Assembly (NCBI RefSeq): GCF_001654455.1
Contig: NZ_CP015772.1
Coordinates: forward strand, 682,001-746,000
Length of the DNA: 64,000 bases
From: Niabella ginsenosidivorans
Lineage (GTDB): Bacteria > Bacteroidota > Bacteroidia > Chitinophagales > Chitinophagaceae
Direction of reading: 5' to 3'
Positions 25,879-35,999 of this stretch are shown piece by piece. A program made the position numbers and the translations under genes. Numbering within the stretch: the first letter of the stretch is position 1; every line of letters begins with the position of its first letter. Under the pieces are notes generated by a model that was not told the origin of the DNA, ran no database searches, and saw only the letters and a list, made by a program, of their open reading frames with translations.

Positions 25879-28218
25879 TTGAATGATAATAATATGATTC
25901 GCTTAAAATTTTTTTTTATCCTCGTTTGCTGGATGCTTATGATCCCTTCCTTTGCCCAGCAATCGCGGCAAACATTCTCCATAGGTACAGAGGCCTTTTT
26001 ATTAAACGGCAAGCCGTATCTGATACGTTGTGGCGAGATGCATTATGCGCGTATGCCTAAGGCTTATTGGCGGCACCGGCTCAAAATGGCAAAGGCCATG
26101 GGGCTGAATACTGTATGCGCCTACCTGTTCTGGAATATCATTGAGAAAGAGCCGGGTAAATTTACCTGGGCGGGACAATCGGATGCTGCTGCATTCTGCC
26201 GTATGGCACAGGAAGAAGGGTTGTATGTGATTTTAAGGCCGGGACCTTATTCCTGTGCGGAGTGGGAATTTGGTGGTTTCCCCTGGTGGCTGTTAAAGGA
26301 TAAGAGTATGAGTGTTCGCACCCAAAACCCGCATTACCTGGAAGCTTGCAGAACATACCTCCGGGAAGTGGGACGTGAGCTGGCGCCTCTGCAGATCAGT
26401 AATGGCGGAAACATCATTATGGTACAGGTAGAGAATGAATATGGAAGTTTTGGGAACGATCGGGAATATATTGGTATGATACGTGATGATCTGAAAGATG
26501 CCGGTTTTACTGTTCCGTTTTTTACCTGTGACGGACCGGTACAGTTAAAAAATGATACACGGCCGGATATTTTTGCAGCAGTAAATTTTGGCGGTGGCCC
26601 GGAAAGCGCTTTTAAAGCCTTGCGCGAAGTACAACCACACGGACCTTTGATGTGCGCCGAGTATTATCCCGGATGGTTCGATAGCTGGGGTCGGCCGCAT
26701 CATACCGGGTCTGCTCAAAAAGTGGTTGATGAATTAAAGTGGATGCTGGATCATAAAGCTTCTTTTAGCATATACATGGTACATGGGGGCACTACTTTTG
26801 GCACTTATAGCGGTGCCAATGCGCCACCCTACCTGCCACAGACCAGCAGTTATGATTATGATGCCCCCATTGATGAATCAGGAAATGCTACTCCAAAATA
26901 TTATGCGATCAGGGATCTTTTGAAGCAGTACCTGCAGGAGGGGGAAACGCTTCCGGAGGTACCGGAGGCCACTCCTTCACAAAAGATAAATAATATCTCA
27001 TTTACCACAGTAGCGCCTTTATGGAAAAACCTGCCTGCCCCGGTGGTATCTGACACGGCATTGCTGATGGAAGACCTGGATCAGGGTTTTGGTGCAGTGC
27101 TTTACCAGTCTGCGATTCCGGCAGGGAGCAAAGCAACCCTTCAGTTTGAAGAGGTGCATGATTTTGCACTGGTGTACATGAATGAAAAGCTGATAGGAAC
27201 AATGGACCGGAGAAAAGGGATTTTTTCCGTAGCAGTGCCGGCCCGCAGTAAAACGGCACGTCTGAGGATTTTGGTAGAAGCAACGGGGCGGGTCAATTAC
27301 GGTCACCTGATGCATGACCGTAAAGGCATACATGGCAAAGTGGTGCTGGATGACGGCCGAACAAAAAACGTGGTAAAACATTGGGCGCAGTATCCCATTA
27401 CGCTGGGTGAAAAAAACATACCGGTATCTTATGAGCCGCTCACGCAGCAAAAAAGGGCAGCTCCCGGTTTTTACAAGGCACAATTTAAGGCAACCGCGCA
27501 AACAGATACCTACCTGGATCTGAGTAAATGGAATAAAGGACTGGTATGGATCAATGGTATTTGCCTGGGCAGGTACTGGAATATAGGCCCTACACAAACA
27601 ATGTACCTGCCGGGCTGCTGGCTGAAAAACGGGAAGAATGAAATAGTGGTGTTTGATGTTTTTGGTGTGGAGAAACCCAAACTACAGGGGCTGGAAAAGC
27701 CTGTGCTCGACAGCCTGAACGAAAAGAAAGAACAGGCGCATAAAAAGCCTTTTCAGGAATGGTTGCCTGGAGAGGCGGATGCCTGGTACAAAGGCGTATT
27801 TGCAAATAGTAAAGAATGGCAGACTGCAACGTTCAAACCTGTAACTGCCCGGTATTTTTGTCTGGAAGCGTTAAGCGAGGTAAATGGGCAGCCATTCACA
27901 TCAATAGCAGAAATTCAGTTGCTGGATAATGAAGGCACGGAAATACCCCGCAATGCCTGGAAAGTATTGTATGCTGACAGTGAAGAACTTTCGGGAGATG
28001 ATGGGAACGCCGCCAATGTATTTGACCTGCAGTTTACCAGCATCTGGCATACGGAATGGCAAAGCAAAACACCGGGTCAACCGCACCAGATTGTTATAGA
28101 CCTTGGCAGAAGTTATAATATAAGCGGCATAAAGGTGCTTCCGCGGCAGGATAATATGAATGGGCGCATCAGGGATTACCGGCTTTACTTTTCCGATAAA
28201 AAATTTAAAGGAATATAA
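25879..28218 (+). CDS. GH35 beta-galactosidase
   Basis: The 779-residue secreted enzyme has a signal peptide ending PSFAQ. The alternative start at 25894 (MIRLKFFFILVCW) gives a more standard signal. The catalytic (beta/alpha)8 domain (about 30-355) has the acid/base motif VQVENEYGS (about 182-190) and the nucleophile Glu in CAEYYPGWFDSW (E261). Beta-sandwich domains follow, then a C-terminal discoidin/F5-8-like part (about 640-779). It hydrolyses terminal beta-galactose, typically beta-1,3 or 1,4 linked. It extends the SusC/SusD locus, whose target would then carry galactose, for example galactan side chains. Confidence 0.92.
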   Translation: MNDNNMIRLKFFFILVCWMLMIPSFAQQSRQTFSIGTEAFLLNGKPYLIRCGEMHYARMPKAYWRHRLKMAKAMGLNTVCAYLFWNIIEKEPGKFTWAGQSDAAAFCRMAQEEGLYVILRPGPYSCAEWEFGGFPWWLLKDKSMSVRTQNPHYLEACRTYLREVGRELAPLQISNGGNIIMVQVENEYGSFGNDREYIGMIRDDLKDAGFTVPFFTCDGPVQLKNDTRPDIFAAVNFGGGPESAFKALREVQPHGPLMCAEYYPGWFDSWGRPHHTGSAQKVVDELKWMLDHKASFSIYMVHGGTTFGTYSGANAPPYLPQTSSYDYDAPIDESGNATPKYYAIRDLLKQYLQEGETLPEVPEATPSQKINNISFTTVAPLWKNLPAPVVSDTALLMEDLDQGFGAVLYQSAIPAGSKATLQFEEVHDFALVYMNEKLIGTMDRRKGIFSVAVPARSKTARLRILVEATGRVNYGHLMHDRKGIHGKVVLDDGRTKNVVKHWAQYPITLGEKNIPVSYEPLTQQKRAAPGFYKAQFKATAQTDTYLDLSKWNKGLVWINGICLGRYWNIGPTQTMYLPGCWLKNGKNEIVVFDVFGVEKPKLQGLEKPVLDSLNEKKEQAHKKPFQEWLPGEADAWYKGVFANSKEWQTATFKPVTARYFCLEALSEVNGQPFTSIAEIQLLDNEGTEIPRNAWKVLYADSEELSGDDGNAANVFDLQFTSIWHTEWQSKTPGQPHQIVIDLGRSYNISGIKVLPRQDNMNGRIRDYRLYFSDKKFKGI

Positions 28219-28326
28219 GTCTTCTTGCTGAATACCGGAAGCCTGCTACGGGATGTTTTTCCCATAGGTAATACCGTTTAGACTTTTAAATTGCACCAGG
28301 TGAAGGCATGTCAGGCCAGGTTTTTT

Positions 28327-28358
28327 ATTTGTAAAAACAAAATCATCTGAAAGTTCGG
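28327..28358. repeat. Second copy of a 32-bp dispersed repeat
   Basis: These 32 bp match 16021-16052 at 31 of 32 positions (a C-to-T change in the palindrome half). The right half of the palindrome has then diverged. The rest of the gap 28219-28521 carries no gene I can support. Confidence 0.6.
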
Positions 28359-28521
28359 CCTGAAATAAAAACAGATCCGGGGATGATATCTTCAGGGTGA
28401 CCATAAGCGTGTTTGTCATCGCCTCATTGATTTGGGCCGCCAGTAGTTTACCCTGGGTGACAGTGTTCTTTTAATGTCGAAACAGTATAAGATACGTAGC
28501 ATGCCTCTTTCAGGTTAGTGT

Positions 28522-28550
28522 AAAAAAGGGCCGGATTCGCATCCAGCCCT
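28522..28550 (-). terminator. Terminator of glutamine synthetase III
   Basis: On the minus strand AGGGCTGGAT and AATCCGGCCCT form a stem with one G-T pair, followed by TTTTTTA. It lies 27 bp beyond the glnN-type gene. Confidence 0.8.
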
Positions 28551-28576
28551 TATATGTGAACTTGCCAGAAATTGTA

Positions 28577-30766
28577 TTAGCGCATAAACAGCAATTCCCT
28601 GTATTTTGGTAAATACCATTCTTTGTCATCCACCAGCAGTTCCAGTTTATCTACATGATAACGGATCTGGTCAAAGAACTGTGCTTTTACCTGGCTTTCA
28701 TATGCAATGGCTTTGGTTCGTGTATCTTCAATAGCATTGCATATTTTTCTTGCTTCAATCATCTTTTCTACCAGGTCACTGGCTTTGTTAATGTGCTCAG
28801 AGATCTTATCCAGGATCTGCTTTTGATTGGCATAAGCCGATTCCGGCAGGCCGGCTTCCTTCAGGCCACGGATATTCTGGCTCAGCAGGTTCTGGTAACG
28901 GATAGCAGGAGGAAGAATAACGCTGGTAGCCATTTCACCCATGATACGGCCTTCGATCTGTACTTTCTTGATGTATTTCTCTAATTCGATCTCGTGCCTT
29001 GCTTCCAGTTCAGAATGCGTATAAATGCCATTATCAACAAACAGCTTTGTATTCTTTTCGCTTACCATTGCATCCAGCGCAATAGGAGTGGTCTTTAAGT
29101 TGGGGAGCCCGCGCTTTTCCGCTTCTTTTTCCCAGGCTTCACTATAGCCATCACCTTCAAACAGGATCTTTTCGCTGGAAAGAATGTATTCGCGGATAAT
29201 CTGCATAATAGCGATTTCTTTTTTCTCGCCTTTTTCGATCAGTGCATCTACTTCTTTCTTAAACTGTTTTAAGGTTTGGGCCATAATGGTATTTAAAACC
29301 GTCATGGGGCTGGCGCAGTTGGCAGAAGAACCCACGGCCCTCAACTCAAATTTATTGCCGGTGAAAGCAAAGGGAGAAGTACGGTTACGGTCGGTATTGT
29401 CCTGGAACAGTTCCGGGATGGTCTTATGAATGTCCAGCTTCAGCATGCTTTCATCCTGCTCATCCATTTTATCGGATACCCGCTCCTTTACTTCGTTCAG
29501 CACCTTGGTAAGGTATTCCCCGATGAATACGGAAATGATCGCAGGCGGCGCTTCGTTGGCTCCCAAACGGTGGTCGTTGGGGGCTGAAGCAATAGAGGCC
29601 CTTAATACATCTGCATAATCATGAACCGCCTTAATGGTATTTACAAAGAACGTCAGGAACATTAAGTTGGTCTTTGGCGTTTTGCCGGGGGCCAGCAGGT
29701 TTACGCCGGTATCTGTAGCCATGCTCCAGTTATTATGCTTACCGCTTCCGTTAATACCTGCAAACGGTTTTTCGTGAAACAGCGCCCTTAAGCCATGCCT
29801 TGGGGCAATACGGCTCATGGTATCCATCAGCAGCGTATTATGGTCTACCGCCAGGTTGATCTCTTCATAAATAGGAGCGCATTCAAATTGTGCAGGTGCT
29901 ACCTCGTTATGCCTTGTGCGCAGCGGAATGCCCAGTTTATAGCACTCGTGCTCAAAATCGCGCATAAAAGCATAAACCCTTTCAGGGATCGCGCCAAAAT
30001 AATGGTCTTCCAACTGCTGGTTCTTGGCAGAGTTATGCCCGTAAACGGTTCTGCCGGTCATTACAAGATCCGGGCGGGCATTAAAAAGCCCTTCATCCAC
30101 TACAAAATATTCCTGCTCCCATCCCAGCGTAGCAGTAACCCGCTGTACATTGCGGTCAAAGTAATTGCAAACATCAACGGCTGCCTTGTTCAGCGCATCA
30201 ATGGATTTTAATAAGGGCGCTTTATAATCTAAGGATTCGCCGGTATAAGAGATAAAAATAGTAGGAATGCAAAGTGTTCTGCCATAACCGATCTCCACAA
30301 TAAAAGGAGGCGAGGATGGGTCCCATGCCGTATAGCCTCTTGCTTCAAAAGTAGCTCTCAGGCCGCCATTGGGGAAAGAAGAAGCATCAGGCTCCTGCTG
30401 GATCAGGGCGCCTCCGTCAAATTCTTCAATAGGAGTACCATCCCCTTTCAGCGTAAAGAAAGAGTCATGTTTTTCCGCAGTAGTTCCGGTTAAAGGCTGA
30501 AACCAGTGCGTGTAATGCGTTACACCCTTTGCTTCGGCCCATGCGCGCATACCGGTAGCGATCTGGTTGGCTACATTGCGGTCAATTTTCTGGCCGGCGT
30601 TAATAGATGCCTTAAGGCTTTTATAAGCTTCATCGCTTAAAAATTTCCGGGCAGTGACTAAATTAAAAACATGTGATCCGAAAACCTCGGTGATTTTTGG
30701 TGTGATCTTGCCCACATCCGTATTATAGGTATGCAGGTCAGAAATTGCGTTAAATCTTAATGACAT
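28577..30766 (-). CDS. glnN: Glutamine synthetase type III
   Basis: At 729 residues it has the length of GSIII, much longer than types I and II. It carries the GSIII opening (MSLRFNAISDLHTYNTDVGK), FGSHVFNLVTARKFLS, the metal-site region TLGWEQEYFVVDE, the ATP-binding region GINGSGKHNNWSMAT, and SAPNDHRLGANEAPPAI. It makes glutamine from glutamate, ammonia and ATP in the cytosol. It is monocistronic, with its own terminator and a promoter-like TAATTTTG box 28 bp upstream of the start. Confidence 0.95.
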   Translation of the reverse strand: MSLRFNAISDLHTYNTDVGKITPKITEVFGSHVFNLVTARKFLSDEAYKSLKASINAGQKIDRNVANQIATGMRAWAEAKGVTHYTHWFQPLTGTTAEKHDSFFTLKGDGTPIEEFDGGALIQQEPDASSFPNGGLRATFEARGYTAWDPSSPPFIVEIGYGRTLCIPTIFISYTGESLDYKAPLLKSIDALNKAAVDVCNYFDRNVQRVTATLGWEQEYFVVDEGLFNARPDLVMTGRTVYGHNSAKNQQLEDHYFGAIPERVYAFMRDFEHECYKLGIPLRTRHNEVAPAQFECAPIYEEINLAVDHNTLLMDTMSRIAPRHGLRALFHEKPFAGINGSGKHNNWSMATDTGVNLLAPGKTPKTNLMFLTFFVNTIKAVHDYADVLRASIASAPNDHRLGANEAPPAIISVFIGEYLTKVLNEVKERVSDKMDEQDESMLKLDIHKTIPELFQDNTDRNRTSPFAFTGNKFELRAVGSSANCASPMTVLNTIMAQTLKQFKKEVDALIEKGEKKEIAIMQIIREYILSSEKILFEGDGYSEAWEKEAEKRGLPNLKTTPIALDAMVSEKNTKLFVDNGIYTHSELEARHEIELEKYIKKVQIEGRIMGEMATSVILPPAIRYQNLLSQNIRGLKEAGLPESAYANQKQILDKISEHINKASDLVEKMIEARKICNAIEDTRTKAIAYESQVKAQFFDQIRYHVDKLELLVDDKEWYLPKYRELLFMR

Positions 30767-30793
30767 TTAGAATAGTTTTTACAAAAATAAATG

Positions 30794-30801
30794 CAAAATT
30801 A
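30794..30801 (-). promoter_or_regulatory. -7 box (TAATTTTG) for glutamine synthetase
   Basis: The minus-strand octamer matches the Bacteroidota sigma-A -7 consensus TAnnTTTG and sits in a very AT-rich leader. A clear -33 TTTG is not seen at the right distance. Confidence 0.45.
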
Positions 30802-30905
30802 CATTTATGGAATATATATTTTATATTTTTTAATAAAATTGTTGATAGATTTTTAGTAAAAAATGAAAAAAGGGCTTTTGTGGGCTACAAAATATAATAT
30901 ATTAA

Positions 30906-32153
30906 TTATTTTATATTTATTTTTTTGATTAGTTTTTGCCAATCAGTACAGCAAAGAACAGGGGCTATAATAAAAGGAAAAAGAAAGGCCCGGTACCGGA
31001 CAACAGCGCCTATATTATTAACCGTATACCCGATCATCAGGAGCATGCTGATACAAAATGCCAGCAAAAACAGGCTGAAAGGCTGGTACTGTTTTTTTTG
31101 CTTTGGGAAAATAAGGCAAAGCACTATACAGCCCCAGGCAAGCAGGAGCTCTGTAAATGCAGGAACAATAATCAGTTTATTGATATCGCCGGGCAAAGGC
31201 CGGAACAGGGAAATGCCTGCTGCCTGGGGCAATAACTGTACAAAACCGGCAAAGTCTGGCTGCAGTTTCTTAACAGCTATTTCCGATTCTCCTCCCAGGT
31301 TCATAAAGGCTTCCTGTTTGCTCAATACAATAGCCGGCAGGTCAAGAGCAGGATCAATATATTTCAACATAAAAAAGCAGGCAATAGCCAGTATATAAAC
31401 GGCTGTAAATATTTTTATACGTTGCCGGGGAAATTTTTGGGCAAGCAGCCAGCAGAACAGGGCAGGTAGCAGTACCATTAACACATGGTTTCTGAGCACA
31501 AACAGCAAAACCATCATGGCTGCTAAAATTAAATAAGCGGTAACGGGTTTTCTGTATTGCACCCGGAAGTAAAAGATATAAATAATAGCAGCCAGTGCAA
31601 GATAGGTAAGCCCGTCCTTATGCAAACCACTGGTCCAGTACAGGAAGGAGGGAGCCAGGAAACAGGCAATGATGAGTAAAAAGGACCTGCTGTTTAAATG
31701 GTGGCGCATAACTTTATAAACAGCCACAACACCAAAGAACGTGAGATAAGAATAGAACAGGGCATTGATGAAATAACTGCCAAAGCTGAAACAGTTAAAA
31801 AGGGATTCAATGCGGATAAAGCTGTTATCCTTTAGATTGTTCCAATAGGAGGACCGGGATGCAAAAAGCCCGGAAAACCCATTGCCATAAGGATCGTAAA
31901 AGAAGCTGGTAACGTACCGGATGGGGTTGGTCATTAATATCCGGGTTTCTTTGAGGCTTTCCTGGTACAGGCGCCAGGTATCTCCTCCCTGCCGCCAGAA
32001 AACCCATCCGTAAAGCAGCGCCGCAACAACTTTTAAAAGGAACAGCAGCACCAGCTGAAAGCGGGACAGGCCGCTGGACCTGAGGAAGCGGGTCTGGGTT
32101 ATGGCCCAGGAAAATAAAAACAGATATAAGGCAAAAAGAACAATTTCCAACAA
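30906..32153 (-). CDS. Polytopic membrane protein, EpsG/polymerase-like
   Basis: The 415-residue integral membrane protein has about ten hydrophobic helices and short polar loops. A long loop between the second and third helices carries WRQGGDTWRLYQES and FYDPYGNGFSG. The topology resembles EpsG or O-antigen polymerase-type proteins, but no diagnostic motif is visible. It stands alone, not within a glycan gene cluster, which weakens that assignment. It ends just before the promoter region of the glutamine synthetase gene. Confidence 0.6.
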   Translation of the reverse strand: MLEIVLFALYLFLFSWAITQTRFLRSSGLSRFQLVLLFLLKVVAALLYGWVFWRQGGDTWRLYQESLKETRILMTNPIRYVTSFFYDPYGNGFSGLFASRSSYWNNLKDNSFIRIESLFNCFSFGSYFINALFYSYLTFFGVVAVYKVMRHHLNSRSFLLIIACFLAPSFLYWTSGLHKDGLTYLALAAIIYIFYFRVQYRKPVTAYLILAAMMVLLFVLRNHVLMVLLPALFCWLLAQKFPRQRIKIFTAVYILAIACFFMLKYIDPALDLPAIVLSKQEAFMNLGGESEIAVKKLQPDFAGFVQLLPQAAGISLFRPLPGDINKLIIVPAFTELLLAWGCIVLCLIFPKQKKQYQPFSLFLLAFCISMLLMIGYTVNNIGAVVRYRAFLFPFIIAPVLCCTDWQKLIKKINIK

Positions 32154-32532
32154 ACGGCAATTTTTGATTGCAATGATAACCCATTAATAGCGAAAAGCCA
32201 TAGAAGCAGGGTGGGCGCACAAGGTGAACGCATAAATCTGTAAACGATTATGTCACAGATTCACGAATCAATAAGATACGTTTTTTCTTTTAAAATGGGC
32301 ACCAATAACGCCCAATGGCGCTTATTCGTTCATTCGGGACACTAATGCGCCAGGGTCGCCTGTTTGTGAATATTGAATTGCAGATTGCAGCGCCTGGTTA
32401 TTCTGTTAGGATATTGAGGCATGCCTGTTTTGTGCGTGCGGATGACTACAGAAGGTTTATCCGTTATAATGGCAGTTGTTTTGTAAATTCGCTGCAATTT
32501 TAAAAAACGTCTAAATCAGCTATAAAAGAATA
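32154..32532. other. Intergenic region upstream of purL
   Basis: This 379-bp gap lies between the divergent membrane-protein gene and purL. I see no gene, and short frames here look random. No clean TAnnTTTG box or PurR-like operator is obvious. The purine riboswitch fold was not recognised. Confidence 0.4.
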
Positions 32533-34794
32533 ATGGAAATTACAGTAAAAACGGCAGAGCAGCTGCGCTTAACAAAAGAGGAATTTGAATTAATAAAACA
32601 AAAGTTAGGGCGCACGCCTAACTTTAATGAGTTATGTGCGTTTTCCGCTATGTGGAGCGAGCACTGCAGTTATAAAAATTCCATTAAATGGCTGAAAACG
32701 CTTCCGCGTGAGGGAGGCCGTATGCTGGTAGCTGCCGGTGAAGAAAATGCCGGTCTTATGGATATTGGCGATGGATTGGGCGTGGTATTTAAAATAGAAT
32801 CGCACAACCATCCATCCGCGCTGGAACCGTTCCAGGGCGCGGCAACAGGCATGGGAGGCATTCACCGCGATATCTTTACTATGGGCGCCCGCCCCATTGC
32901 GGCGCTGAACTCCTTACGTTTTGGGAAACTGAACGAAGCAAGGACCCAGCACCTGCTGGCCGGGGTAGTGCACGGCATCGGCCATTATGGCAACTGTTTT
33001 GGAGTGCCAACGGTGGGTGGTGAAATTTATTTTGATCCCTGTTATCATACCAATCCCCTGGTAAATGCCATGAGCGTGGGCATTGTAAAAGCGGGAGAAA
33101 CGGTTTCCGCCACTGCTGAAGGCACCGGCAATCCGGTGATTTTTGTAGGCAGCGCCACGGGTAAAGATGGCATTGGAGGCGCTTCTTTTGCTTCTGCCGA
33201 CATTACTTCGGAAAGCGTGCAGGAACTGCCTGCGGTACAGGTAGGCGATCCCTTCCAGGAAAAGAAATTACTGGAAGCCTGCCTGGAAGTGATCCGGACA
33301 GGAGCCGTGGTGGGCATGCAGGATATGGGCGCCGCAGGCATCATTTGCTCTACTGCTGAAATGAGCGCCAAAGGCGGTGTGGGCATGCGCATTGATTTAG
33401 ACAAAGTGCCTACAAGAATGGGAAACTCCACCGCTTCCGGAGGGGGCCGGGGGGAGGCTATGAAAGCCTGGGAACTGCTGTTAAGCGAAAGCCAGGAGCG
33501 GATGCTGCTGGTAGCTCAGAAAGGCAGGGAAGAAGAGGTAATAGCAGTGTTTGAAAAATGGGACCTGCCGGCCGCAGTGATCGGCGAGGTAACAGACAAT
33601 GGCCTCCTGGATTTTTATATGAACGGGCAGATGGAAGCCTCCGTACCTGCAGATGAACTGGTACTGGGAGGAGGCGCTCCGCAATATGACCGGGAAACCA
33701 GAGTGCCTGCTTACCTGGAAAAGATCAAAGCTTTTGATGCGGCGGCAGTGAAAGAACCGGAAGATCTCAAAGCGGTGGCTGAGCAAATAGTAGCGTTGCC
33801 TTCTATTGCCTCCAAACGCTGGATCTATAATCAGTATGACAGCATGGTAGGAACGGTCAATACCTCTACCAATGCGCCCTCTGATGCTGCAGTTGTTACC
33901 ATAAAAGGAACAAAGAAAGGACTGGGCGTTACAACAGACTGTAACAGCCGGTATGTGTATGCAGACCCTTATAAAGGGGCTATGATAGCGGTAAGCGAAG
34001 CCGCCAGGAACCTTGTCTGCAGCGGGGCCCAGCCGTTGGGAGTGACCAATTGCCTGAATTTTGGGAATCCGTACGACCCTGAGGTATACTGGCAGTTTGT
34101 AAATGCCATTAAAGGCATGGGCGATGCCTGCCGAAAGTTTGATACACCTGTTACCGGGGGAAATGTAAGCTTCTATAATCAGAATCCTGACGGACCGGTA
34201 AACCCCACCCCAACGATCGGTATGGTGGGACTGCTGGAAGATATCAATAATAAAATGACGCTCGACTTTAAAAACGAAGGCGCTGTTATTTATGTGCTGG
34301 GCAAACAACCGGAAGACCTGGGATGCTCGGAGTACCTGTATCATATACACGGCATTACTCATTCTGCCGCTCCATATTTTGAGCTGGAAGAAGAATTTGC
34401 GCTGCAACAATCCCTGGCTGAGCTGATCAGCAACCGGGTTATTTCATCGGCGCATGATGTCAGCGAAGGTGGTTTGCTGGTCACCCTGCTGGAAAGTGGC
34501 TTCAACCGTGATCTTGGATTTGCGATTACCACCAATGCCTCCCTGAGAAAAGATGCAGCATTGTTTGGCGAAGCGCAAAGCCGGGTGGTGGTAAGCGTTG
34601 CTGCTGAAAAGGCCGCGGAACTGGAACAGCAGGCCGGTGTTCCTTTTGAAAAAATAGGAACCGTTACATCCGGCGCCATTATCATAAACGGGGAAAACTG
34701 GGGATCAATAGCCGACTGGAAGCTGAGTTATGATACCGCTATTGAACAATATCTTTCCAGAGAAACGGCAGTGGAGGCTATGGGAGGATTATAA
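32533..34794 (+). CDS. purL: Phosphoribosylformylglycinamidine synthase subunit PurL
   Basis: At 753 residues this is the small form of PurL, which works with separate PurS and PurQ subunits (not in the window). Visible motifs are FSAMWSEHCSYKNS (about 38-51, catalytic His region), a nucleotide/metal-binding FKIESHNHPSALEPFQGAAT (about 87-106), and a second repeat of the AIR-synthetase fold with TTDCNSRYVYADPYKG and VTGGNVSFYNQ. It converts FGAR to FGAM in purine synthesis, using ATP and glutamine-derived ammonia. Confidence 0.96.
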   Translation: MEITVKTAEQLRLTKEEFELIKQKLGRTPNFNELCAFSAMWSEHCSYKNSIKWLKTLPREGGRMLVAAGEENAGLMDIGDGLGVVFKIESHNHPSALEPFQGAATGMGGIHRDIFTMGARPIAALNSLRFGKLNEARTQHLLAGVVHGIGHYGNCFGVPTVGGEIYFDPCYHTNPLVNAMSVGIVKAGETVSATAEGTGNPVIFVGSATGKDGIGGASFASADITSESVQELPAVQVGDPFQEKKLLEACLEVIRTGAVVGMQDMGAAGIICSTAEMSAKGGVGMRIDLDKVPTRMGNSTASGGGRGEAMKAWELLLSESQERMLLVAQKGREEEVIAVFEKWDLPAAVIGEVTDNGLLDFYMNGQMEASVPADELVLGGGAPQYDRETRVPAYLEKIKAFDAAAVKEPEDLKAVAEQIVALPSIASKRWIYNQYDSMVGTVNTSTNAPSDAAVVTIKGTKKGLGVTTDCNSRYVYADPYKGAMIAVSEAARNLVCSGAQPLGVTNCLNFGNPYDPEVYWQFVNAIKGMGDACRKFDTPVTGGNVSFYNQNPDGPVNPTPTIGMVGLLEDINNKMTLDFKNEGAVIYVLGKQPEDLGCSEYLYHIHGITHSAAPYFELEEEFALQQSLAELISNRVISSAHDVSEGGLLVTLLESGFNRDLGFAITTNASLRKDAALFGEAQSRVVVSVAAEKAAELEQQAGVPFEKIGTVTSGAIIINGENWGSIADWKLSYDTAIEQYLSRETAVEAMGGL

Positions 34795-34868
34795 GCGGAC
34801 ATGAAGAGGCACTGCATACAAAGCTGTGGAAAGTCAATAACCAACTAACTTAATAAAACAGACACAAA

Positions 34869-35966
34869 ATGCAAAGGGTAACTGTAACGCTGCTTGTTTT
34901 TTTATTGGGCGCTTTGCTGAATGTTGCTTGCGCACAGAAAAAAGGGAAAATTATAAAAGTGCCTTCAAAGCCGGAGATTGTTGAATTCCCCGTAGCGGAA
35001 ATAAAGGTCTTTCAGGCTGTACCAGACAGCAGCTATTTGGGCTACGCTCAAAAGGGCCTGGCTAACAGTGTGGTGCGGGCTTATCCTGATGGACCTTTGA
35101 CCCCGTTTATACAACGTTATTTTGATAACAGCATCCATTACTCATCCGATTCAGGAGCAAAGAAGTTTTTTATTGTTATTAAAGAGTTACGGATTAATGA
35201 ACGGACCTTTGCAATGAAAGAACGGGCATATGCGAGATTGCAGGCAGATGCCTGGGTGGGTGCTGCTGCGGATAAATATTATCTTGCAGCATCGGTTGAT
35301 ACCTGCATTATGCATGGCGGAATGGACGTAACCGCTTCTCATGGCCGCAATATCGGAGACTTGCTGTTTCTGTTGATTCATAAAGCTGCCGCATCACCCG
35401 ATACAGCCGGTGAACATACCCAGTTACTGACCATTGAGGAGGTGAGGCGAAAGGCAAACGAGCGGTTTACGGTACCTGTTTTACTTACAGATCATTATCA
35501 GAACGGAATTTACCTGACGTACAATGAATTCCTGCAAAATGCCCCTTCGGTACGTCATTATTCCACGCAATTTAATAAGAAGAAAGGGGCTCGTTTCTTT
35601 ATTAAAGACAGCACTGGTAACGAGCAGGAAATCATCCCCTGGGGTCTTTGCAAAGACGATGAGCTTTATAAGTACAAAGAGCATAACCTCATTCCTATTG
35701 AGCGGGTAGCTAACGGTTTTTTCATTTCCTCCTATCTGGAAAATAAGCGGAGAAGGAATAACGCGGTTTTTTGGGGCGCTCTTGTTGGTGGAATTGCAGG
35801 AGGCGTTGCCGCAGGTGCCATTTCCGGCGGTCAGGTTACTTATATTGCTGTGCCCTATTATGGAGCTAATGTACAGGCATTTATGCAAACCAATATACCT
35901 GCATTGAAAAAGTCGCAGGCGGAGGCTTCTTCTGTTGATTTTTCTACGGGGGAGTTATATTTTTGA
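34869..35966 (+). CDS. Secreted hypothetical protein with Gly-rich C-terminal segment
   Basis: The 365-residue protein has a signal peptide (MQRVTVTLLVFLLGALLNVACAQ; the Cys near its end might give a lipoprotein). The body is mixed alpha/beta and contains IKELRINERTFAMKERAYAR. A Gly/Ala-rich hydrophobic stretch follows near 300-330 (FWGALVGGIAGGVAAGAISG), possibly a membrane insertion or glycine-zipper. I do not recognise the family. It follows purL by 74 bp on the same strand, but no functional link is evident. Confidence 0.7.
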   Translation: MQRVTVTLLVFLLGALLNVACAQKKGKIIKVPSKPEIVEFPVAEIKVFQAVPDSSYLGYAQKGLANSVVRAYPDGPLTPFIQRYFDNSIHYSSDSGAKKFFIVIKELRINERTFAMKERAYARLQADAWVGAAADKYYLAASVDTCIMHGGMDVTASHGRNIGDLLFLLIHKAAASPDTAGEHTQLLTIEEVRRKANERFTVPVLLTDHYQNGIYLTYNEFLQNAPSVRHYSTQFNKKKGARFFIKDSTGNEQEIIPWGLCKDDELYKYKEHNLIPIERVANGFFISSYLENKRRRNNAVFWGALVGGIAGGVAAGAISGGQVTYIAVPYYGANVQAFMQTNIPALKKSQAEASSVDFSTGELYF

Positions 35967-35999
35967 AAAATAGTTTATAATTATAAGTACAGTTGCGTT

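Noticed and set aside
33481-34410. 309-codon minus-strand frame
   Set aside because: Antisense shadow of purL, with Cys/His-rich random composition.
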